Source of the DNA: Dokdonella_A sp964582225
GTDB taxonomy: Bacteria > Pseudomonadota > Gammaproteobacteria > Xanthomonadales > Rhodanobacteraceae
DNA length: 64,000 bases
Reading direction: 5' to 3'
NCBI GenBank assembly: GCA_964582225.1
Contig: CAZORA010000010.1
Coordinates: 1-64,000, forward strand
The notes beneath the pieces were generated by a model, which ran no database searches, was not told the DNA's origin, and was given only the letters and a program-made list of their open reading frames with translations. Shown one piece after another: positions 58,801 to 64,000 of this stretch (position 1 is its first letter; each line of letters begins with the position of its first letter). A program made the translations under genes and the position numbers.

Positions 58801-60249
58801 ATGCTGATTCCCGTCATTCTTTCCGGCGGCGCCGGCACGCGGCTCTGGCCGGTGTCGCGCAGCGCCTACCCGAAGCCCTTCATGCGCATGGGAGACGGTG
58901 AGTCTCTGCTGGGTCGGACTCTGGAGCGCGCGCTGCGCTGCGCGGGTGAGGGCCCGGTGCTGACCGTGACCGGTCGCGACTATTACTTTTTGACCCGCGA
59001 CGAGTACCTGCGCCGACCTGCAGTCGATCTCGCGCGGCTGCCGTTTCTGCTCGAGCCTTCGGGTCGTAACACCGCACCGGCAGTACTGCTGGCGACGCTC
59101 TACGCGCGCGACGCTTACGGCGCGGACGCCGTGCTGCTGGTGCTGCCGGCCGATCATCTGGTGCGCGATCTGGACGCCTTCGAGGCGGACGTGCAGCGCG
59201 CCGTGACCTTGGCCGCCGACGGCTGGCTGGTGACCTTCGGCATTCGTCCGACGCACCCGGAGACCGGCTTCGGCTACATCCGCCTGGGCGAAGCCCTGCG
59301 GGGCGAGTCCGACGAGCTGGGCCGGCGCGCCGCCGCCTTCGTCGAGAAGCCCGACATGCAGACTGCGGAAAGCTACGTCGCGGGCGGCAACCACGTCTGG
59401 AATTCGGGCATGTTCTGCTTTCGCGTCGACGTCCTGCTGGCGACCGCGGCCGAGACCGGTCCCGAGGTGCTGGCGGCGGCCGAGGCCTGTCATGCGACCG
59501 CCGTCGATGCGAGCGGCAGCCCGGTGGAGTACGCAAGCGCGGCGTTTCTGGCCCAGCCCGACATCTCCTTCGACTACGCGGTGATGGAGCGCGCGCCGCG
59601 CGTTGCGGTGGTGCCGGCGCGCTTCGACTGGAGCGACATCGGCTCCTGGAAGGCGATCAGCGAGCTCGACCGCGAGGTCGACGGCGAGGGCAACCGGGTG
59701 CACGGACAGGCGGTGCTGGTCGAGAGCGAGAACTGCTACGTGCAGGCGGGCTCGCGCATGGTGGCGGCGGTCGGCGTGCGCGATCTGGTGATCATCGACG
59801 CCGGCGACGCGGTCCTGGTTTCGCATCGCGATCGTGCTCAGCAGGTGAAGCAGGTGGTCGAGCGCCTGCGCGCCGCGAACCACGCGAGCGCCAGCGTGCA
59901 CCCGACCGTGCATCGGCCCTGGGGCAGCTTCACCGTGCTCGAAGATGCGCCCGACTGCAAGGTCAAGCGCCTGACGGTGAAGCCCGGCGAAGTGCTTTCG
60001 CTGCAGCTTCACCATCGACGCAGCGAGCACTGGACGGTGGTGGACGGAGAGGCGAAGGTACGCATCGGTGAGCGCGAATTCATCCTGCGCCGCAACGAGT
60101 CGGCCTACATCCCGATGCAGACCGTGCACCGTCTGGAGAACCCGACCGATCGAGACATCCACCTGATCGAGGTGCAGTGCGGCGACTATTTTGGCGAGGA
60201 CGATATCGTCCGGCTGGAAGATCGCTACGGGCGGACCGAAGCGCGGTGA
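58801..60249 (+). CDS. manC: Mannose-1-phosphate guanylyltransferase / mannose-6-phosphate isomerase
   Basis: The bifunctional enzyme (XanB/AlgA/ManC type, 482 residues) makes GDP-mannose and interconverts fructose-6-P and mannose-6-P. The N-terminal part (1-340) has ILSGGAGTRLWPVSR and AFVEKPD; the C-terminal cupin part (about 355-480) has HRPWGSFTVLEDA, EVLSLQLHHRRSEHW and IPMQTVHRLEN. I chose the ATG at 58801 over GTG 58765. It is 22 bases after rmlD and likely in the same operon; the phosphomannomutase gene is not in the window. Confidence 0.94.
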   Translation: MLIPVILSGGAGTRLWPVSRSAYPKPFMRMGDGESLLGRTLERALRCAGEGPVLTVTGRDYYFLTRDEYLRRPAVDLARLPFLLEPSGRNTAPAVLLATLYARDAYGADAVLLVLPADHLVRDLDAFEADVQRAVTLAADGWLVTFGIRPTHPETGFGYIRLGEALRGESDELGRRAAAFVEKPDMQTAESYVAGGNHVWNSGMFCFRVDVLLATAAETGPEVLAAAEACHATAVDASGSPVEYASAAFLAQPDISFDYAVMERAPRVAVVPARFDWSDIGSWKAISELDREVDGEGNRVHGQAVLVESENCYVQAGSRMVAAVGVRDLVIIDAGDAVLVSHRDRAQQVKQVVERLRAANHASASVHPTVHRPWGSFTVLEDAPDCKVKRLTVKPGEVLSLQLHHRRSEHWTVVDGEAKVRIGEREFILRRNESAYIPMQTVHRLENPTDRDIHLIEVQCGDYFGEDDIVRLEDRYGRTEAR

Positions 60250-60395
60250 CTGCGGGGAATCCAGCGGTGCGACGCGCTCGCGTGCGCCGTTTGCAGCGTG
60301 GGGCAAAGGGGATCGTGTTCAAGGGCTCGCCGCAGCCGGCGGCCCACGTCGACTTCAGGGAATCGGCGCCATTTCCATAGAGGAGGGCAGCAACG

Positions 60396-62387
60396 ATGAA
60401 GTGGATTCAAGTTCTGACGGTCCTGGCCGGCGCGATGCTCGCGGGCGCTGCCGCGCATGCCGCCGAAGCGGGCGCGGCGGGTGCGGTGTCCATCGAGGAC
60501 TTCGTCAAACCGCCGACGTACGAGCGGATCACGGTCTCGCCGACGGGCCGCTATCTGGCGGTCAAGGCGCCGTTTGAGGATACGGCGGTAGTGTTCGTCA
60601 TCGACCGCATCAACGGTCAGCGTACAGCGACCATTCGCGCCGCCGGGGCCAACGTGGTCGATGACTTCTGGTGGGCCAACGACACCCGCCTGGTGGCATC
60701 GGTGGCGGAGAAACTCGGCGGAGTCGACAAGCCACAGCCCAACGGCGAACTGTATGCAATCAATGCCGACGGCAGCGACTCCAAGCAGCTGTTCGGCTAC
60801 CGGGCCAGCGGCGGCGGCACCGGCTCGCGCATCCAGCGCGGCGGCAAGCAGCGCTACGCCAGCGGTTTCCTGATCGATCCGCTGCCGGGAGACGACAAGA
60901 ACATCCTGATCCGGACCATCGACTGGCGCAGCAGCGACCAGGCCCCGCCAAGCGCCGAACTGCTCGACGTCTACACCGGCAACACGCGTCGGGTGGCGGT
61001 GGGTCCCAAGGCGGGCGCGGAGTTCGTTGCCGATCATCGCGGCGAAGTGCGGCTTGCGCTGGCGCCAAACGATAACCTGGACAACGTCATGTATCTGCGC
61101 TCGGGCAGCGGCGAAGCCTGGCAGGTGTTCAACGACCCGGCCGTCAGCGGCAGCACGATCACGCCGCTCGAATTCGCCACAGACAATCGGCGCGTTTACG
61201 CGACGGTTTCGCGCAAGGGCAAACCGGATGCGATGTACCGCATCGATCTCGAGGACGGCAAGCGCGAGCTGCTCTACGAGGGCGGTGCCGATCCCGGTCC
61301 GCTGCTGCTGACGGCAGATCGGCGGGACGCCTACGGTGTGCTCAGCCTCGACGGCAAGACCGCGGTGCAGGTGTTCGATCCGGCCTCCCCTGCCGGGCGC
61401 CTCGCGCTGTCGATGCAGAAGGCCTTTCCGAACGACGTCGCCGTGCTCGGCAGCTTTTCGGCCGACGGCAAGTTCGGCCTGGTGCACGTGTTCAGCGATC
61501 GCAACCCGGGTGACTTCTACCTGTTCGACAACGAAAAGAAGAACGCCGAATACATCGGCAGTGCGCGCAAGTGGATCGACCCGGAGCAGATGGCGACGAT
61601 GCAGCCGATCCGGCTGAAGGCGCGCGATGGGCTTGAACTCAACGGCTATCTGACCCTGCCGCGCGGCAGCTCGGGGAAGGGCCTGCCGCTGATCGTCAAT
61701 CCGCACGGTGGCCCGCATGGAGTTCGCGACTACTGGAGCTTCAACCCGGAAGTGCAGCTGCTGGCCAGCCGCGGCTATGCGGTGCTGCAGCTCAACTATC
61801 GGGGTTCCGGTGGCTATGGCACAGAGTTCCAGCGCGCCGGCTATCGGCAGTGGGGCCTCGCCATGCAGGACGATCTGAGCGACGCCACCCGCTGGGCGGT
61901 CGAGCAGGGCTACGCCGATCCGCAGCGCCTGTGCATCTACGGCGCCAGCTACGGCGGCTACGCGGCGCTCGAAGGCGTGGTGCGCGAGCCGGATCTCTAC
62001 CGCTGCGCGGTCGGCTACGTCGGCGTGTATGACCTGGCGATGATGTACCGCGATGGTGACATCCCGCGCAGCCTCTACGGCAAGAGCTACCTGGAGCAGG
62101 TGCTGGGCCGGGATCCGGGCGACCTGCAGCGCCGCTCACCGGTCGCCAACGTCGACGCAATCAAGGCGGCGCTGATGATTGCCTCGGGCGGGCGCGACCA
62201 GCGCGTGCCGATTTCGCAGGCCAAGGCCCTGAAGAAGGCGCTGGATCAGCGCAAATATCCGTATGAGTGGCTGCTCAAGGACGGCGAAGGCCACGGCTTC
62301 TACCGCACCGAGAATCTGGTGGAGCTGTACACGCGAATGATCGAGTTCTTCAATCGGAACACGGCGCCGGCAGCGGTCGGCGATTAG
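60396..62387 (+). CDS. Exported S9-family (prolyl oligopeptidase-type) peptidase
   Basis: The 663-residue protein has a signal peptide ending near AHA-AEA (about 23), a beta-propeller region (about 40-385; repeated blades such as VFVIDRINGQRTATI) and an alpha/beta hydrolase domain. The catalytic triad fits Ser518 in YGASYGGYAA, Asp601 in GGRDQRVP and His633 in GEGHGFY. Relatives cleave short peptides in the periplasm or outside the cell. The ATG at 60396 is preceded by GGAGGG. It is monocistronic, 146 bases after manC. Confidence 0.93.
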   Translation: MKWIQVLTVLAGAMLAGAAAHAAEAGAAGAVSIEDFVKPPTYERITVSPTGRYLAVKAPFEDTAVVFVIDRINGQRTATIRAAGANVVDDFWWANDTRLVASVAEKLGGVDKPQPNGELYAINADGSDSKQLFGYRASGGGTGSRIQRGGKQRYASGFLIDPLPGDDKNILIRTIDWRSSDQAPPSAELLDVYTGNTRRVAVGPKAGAEFVADHRGEVRLALAPNDNLDNVMYLRSGSGEAWQVFNDPAVSGSTITPLEFATDNRRVYATVSRKGKPDAMYRIDLEDGKRELLYEGGADPGPLLLTADRRDAYGVLSLDGKTAVQVFDPASPAGRLALSMQKAFPNDVAVLGSFSADGKFGLVHVFSDRNPGDFYLFDNEKKNAEYIGSARKWIDPEQMATMQPIRLKARDGLELNGYLTLPRGSSGKGLPLIVNPHGGPHGVRDYWSFNPEVQLLASRGYAVLQLNYRGSGGYGTEFQRAGYRQWGLAMQDDLSDATRWAVEQGYADPQRLCIYGASYGGYAALEGVVREPDLYRCAVGYVGVYDLAMMYRDGDIPRSLYGKSYLEQVLGRDPGDLQRRSPVANVDAIKAALMIASGGRDQRVPISQAKALKKALDQRKYPYEWLLKDGEGHGFYRTENLVELYTRMIEFFNRNTAPAAVGD

Positions 62388-62401
62388 GCAAGGTTGCGTC
62401 A

Positions 62402-62431
62402 ATCGCGCACCGCCGCGCGGCGGTGCGCGAT
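62402..62431. terminator. Strong hairpin between convergent genes
   Basis: ATCGCGCACCGCC (62402-62414) and GGCGGTGCGCGAT (62419-62431) form a 13-bp stem with loop GCGC. It is followed by ATTTG on the plus side. It separates the S9 peptidase (plus) from the GST gene (minus) and may stop both. Confidence 0.6.
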
Positions 62432-62508
62432 ATTTGTCCTCGAAGGAAGGCCGTTGGTTGTGCGTGGCGGCCAGACGCGCTGGCCCTGATGTGTTTCCAT
62501 GCGCTGGC

Positions 62509-63159
62509 TCAGCCGCGCACGCCGCCGGGCTTGCAGGCTGGGTGCAGGCTGGCGTTCGCGGACGGGCGGCTGGCGATTCGCTCGAACCAGGGGCCGATGT
62601 TGGGCAGCGTGCGGTCGAAGGGCTGGCCGACCGATGTGCCGAAGTCGAGCCAGACGTAGAGCCAGATGTCCGCCACGCTGAAGCGCGTGCCGGCGAGAAA
62701 CTCGCGGCCGTCGAGCATGCGATCGAGCCAGGCGATCCGGTCCTGCGCGATCCGCTTGAGGCCGTCGGCGGCCTCCGGGGCCACCGGGATGCGCTCGCGA
62801 AAACGCATCAGCCCTTCGGCGTAGTGGTAGGCGTTGTGGATGTTCTCGGTCACGGCGAGCTCGGCGCGCCGCTGCCACTGGCGGCTGATCGCGCGTTCGA
62901 GCGGGGTCCTGCCGATCAGCGCCGGTTCGGGGTGCAGCTCTTCCAGGTACTCCATGATCGCCACCGACTCGCCGAGGACGCTGCCGTCGTCGAGCTGCAG
63001 GCTCGGCGTCTGGCCGGTCGGGTTGCCGGCGAGGTAAGGCGGCTCGCGATTCTCCCCGCTGAACACGTCGATCTGCCGGCTGGGCAGCGAGAGGCCTTTT
63101 TCCGCAAGGAACATGCGCAGCGTGCGCGGCGCGGGACTGAGGGCGTCGAGGAGCAGCAT
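62509..63159 (-). CDS. Glutathione S-transferase family protein
   Basis: The 216-residue protein has an N-terminal thioredoxin-like domain (DALSPAPRTLRMFLAEKGL, NPTGQTPSL, and GESVAIMEYLEE with the Glu-Ser pair that binds glutathione) and an all-helical C-terminal domain (GTRFSVADIWLYVWLDF). The substrate is unknown. The active-site position after the first strand reads SPAPR, so a Ser may activate the thiol. The ATG at 63159 lies 4 bases from the stop of the upstream cysteine synthase-like gene, so the two are probably an operon. Confidence 0.9.
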   Translation of the reverse strand: MLLLDALSPAPRTLRMFLAEKGLSLPSRQIDVFSGENREPPYLAGNPTGQTPSLQLDDGSVLGESVAIMEYLEELHPEPALIGRTPLERAISRQWQRRAELAVTENIHNAYHYAEGLMRFRERIPVAPEAADGLKRIAQDRIAWLDRMLDGREFLAGTRFSVADIWLYVWLDFGTSVGQPFDRTLPNIGPWFERIASRPSANASLHPACKPGGVRG

Positions 63160-63163
63160 GGGG

Positions 63164-64000
63164 TTAGTGGAAGGGCAGCGGGTGGTCGCTGTCGCGGGTC
63201 GGGTGCATGAAGAAGTCCTGCATGTACTTCTCCCCCTCGTCATCGAGGATGGTGACGACGGTCTCGAGCTCGGGGAACTGTTCGCGCACGCGCTGCGCTG
63301 CGATCAGGTGCGCGCCCGAGCTCGGTCCGCAGAACAGCCCGCGGGTACGCGCCAGCTCGCGCATCCTGGCGATCGCTTCGCTGCTGGCGACGCTGGTGGT
63401 GTCGCGCACCAGCTCGCGGTGCTTGGCGAAGATGCCGGGCACGAAGCCGTCGGAGATACCCTCGATCTGGTGCAGCGCCACCTCGCCGCAGAGGATGGTG
63501 CGTGATTCGGATGGCTCCATCGCGAACAGGCGCACGTGTGGGTTCACCTTGCGGAAGGCCTGGCCGACCCCGATCAGGGTGCCGCCGGTGCCCACGCCGT
63601 GGACGAAGGCGTCGGGTATCCGACCGTCCGGAAGCTGGGCGAGAATCTCCGGACCGAGCCACTCGCGGTTTTCCTCGACGTTCCATTCGGACTCGAACTG
63701 GCCGGGGAAGAAGAAGCCGGGCTGGCGGCCGAGTTCGCGCGCGCGCTCGAGCGCTGCGTTGACGTGGAAGCTGCCGCAGAACAGAACTTCGGCGCCAAAC
63801 GCACGCGAGATCGCCACGCGCTCGCTGGAGAGCCCTTCCGGCATCACCACGATCATGCGGTAGCCCTTGACCGCGGCGACCATGGCGAACGCGTTGCCGG
63901 TATTGCCACTGGTGGCCTCGACGATGGTGTCACCAGGCTTCAGCTGGCCGCTTTGCTCGGCGCGCTCGACGATGTACTTGGCAATTCGTGCCTTGATCGA
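63164..64000 (-). CDS. cysK: PLP-dependent cysteine synthase family protein, 5' end outside the window
   Basis: The visible 278 codons are the C-terminal part of a fold-type II PLP enzyme. The PLP lysine lies right at the edge in SIKARIAKY (codon 63992-63994). SGNTGNAFA is the substrate loop, GTGGTLIG holds the PLP phosphate, and GPSSGAHL is near the end. Cysteine synthase and cystathionine beta-synthase share these motifs; a C-terminal tail after the usual end (LDDEGEKYMQDFFM) is as in CBS/CysK2-like proteins. It is on the minus strand with the GST gene just downstream. Confidence 0.85.
   Translation of the reverse strand, partial: SIKARIAKYIVERAEQSGQLKPGDTIVEATSGNTGNAFAMVAAVKGYRMIVVMPEGLSSERVAISRAFGAEVLFCGSFHVNAALERARELGRQPGFFFPGQFESEWNVEENREWLGPEILAQLPDGRIPDAFVHGVGTGGTLIGVGQAFRKVNPHVRLFAMEPSESRTILCGEVALHQIEGISDGFVPGIFAKHRELVRDTTSVASSEAIARMRELARTRGLFCGPSSGAHLIAAQRVREQFPELETVVTILDDEGEKYMQDFFMHPTRDSDHPLPFH

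Noticed and set aside
58528..60306. Minus-strand frame of about 590 codons opposite manC
   Set aside because: Antisense shadow; manC is certain.
1..64000. CRISPR array, prophage, insertion sequence or defence island
   Set aside because: I looked for regularly spaced repeats, transposase, integrase and phage genes and saw none.

Overview
The window is a densely packed, high-GC stretch of bacterial chromosome. It reads as a gammaproteobacterium of the Xanthomonadales/Lysobacterales type. Supporting signs are strong G/C bias at third codon positions, many GTG starts, ATGA/GTGA stop-start overlaps, and recognisable blocks such as nnr-tsaE-amiC-mutL, sdhA-sdhE-ygfX-lolC-lolD-comEC-exbBD-msbA-lpxK, gcvR-bcp / dapA-bamC and pcnB-folK-panBC. 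I see no prophage, insertion sequence, CRISPR array, rRNA or classical defence island. Most of the window is housekeeping and cell-envelope DNA, and the unusual points are gene losses, fusions and a candidate small RNA.

Layout. 1-4099 (minus) is a large secreted S8 serine protease cut by the left edge. 4261-6022 holds ispB (minus) and ssb (plus), followed by a two-hairpin REP-like repeat. 6277-7997 pairs rmlB with panD around a strongly structured candidate small RNA. 8045-13330 is nnr-tsaE-amiC-mutL. 13383-16657 has a DUF1684 protein, an FKBP-like periplasmic protein, a NudL-type Nudix hydrolase and a sulfurtransferase. 16700-18748 (minus) is an EF-G paralogue. 19009-22757 contains an anchored proline-rich protein, a HAD-UbiA fusion, recO and a REC-Hpt phosphorelay protein. 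22945-26401 is a YdbH/YdbL intermembrane lipid-homeostasis pair. 26488-31556 has rlmD, a CYTH protein, the coupled nagZ-hpt-methylthioinosine phosphorylase trio, a cold-shock gene and a SleB-type hydrolase.

31938-45728 is an envelope and energy region: ygfZ (minus), then an sdhA without sdhC, sdhD or sdhB, then sdhE-ygfX, lolC-lolD, comEC, exbB-exbD-msbA-lpxK and a rhomboid protease with a large first loop and long tail. 46231-48129 is a secreted amidase. 48309-50811 (minus) is gcvR-bcp-PhoH, and divergent to it is dapA-bamC. A tRNA-Glu(CTC) lies at 52634-52709 (minus). 52800-60249 is pcnB-folK-panB-panC-rmlA-rmlC-rmlD-manC. The right end has an S9 peptidase, a glutathione S-transferase (minus) and a cysteine-synthase-family gene cut by the right edge (minus).

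How the genes work together. Both pantothenate synthesis (panB, panC, panD) and dTDP-rhamnose synthesis (rmlA-D) are complete here for the enzymes named, but each is split: rmlB lies beside panD on the left, and panBC lies beside rmlACD about 47 kb away. Together with manC these supply activated rhamnose and GDP-mannose for surface polysaccharide. lolCD, msbA, lpxK, ydbH/ydbL and bamC all serve outer-membrane assembly. nagZ, amiC, the 46-kb amidase and the SleB-like protein act on peptidoglycan. The items most worth following up are the orphan sdhA, the lipoprotein-YdbL fusion carrying what looks like a fossil internal signal peptide, the structured small-RNA candidate at 7402-7515, and the HAD-UbiA protein that resembles a polyprenyl-phosphate phosphoribosyltransferase.
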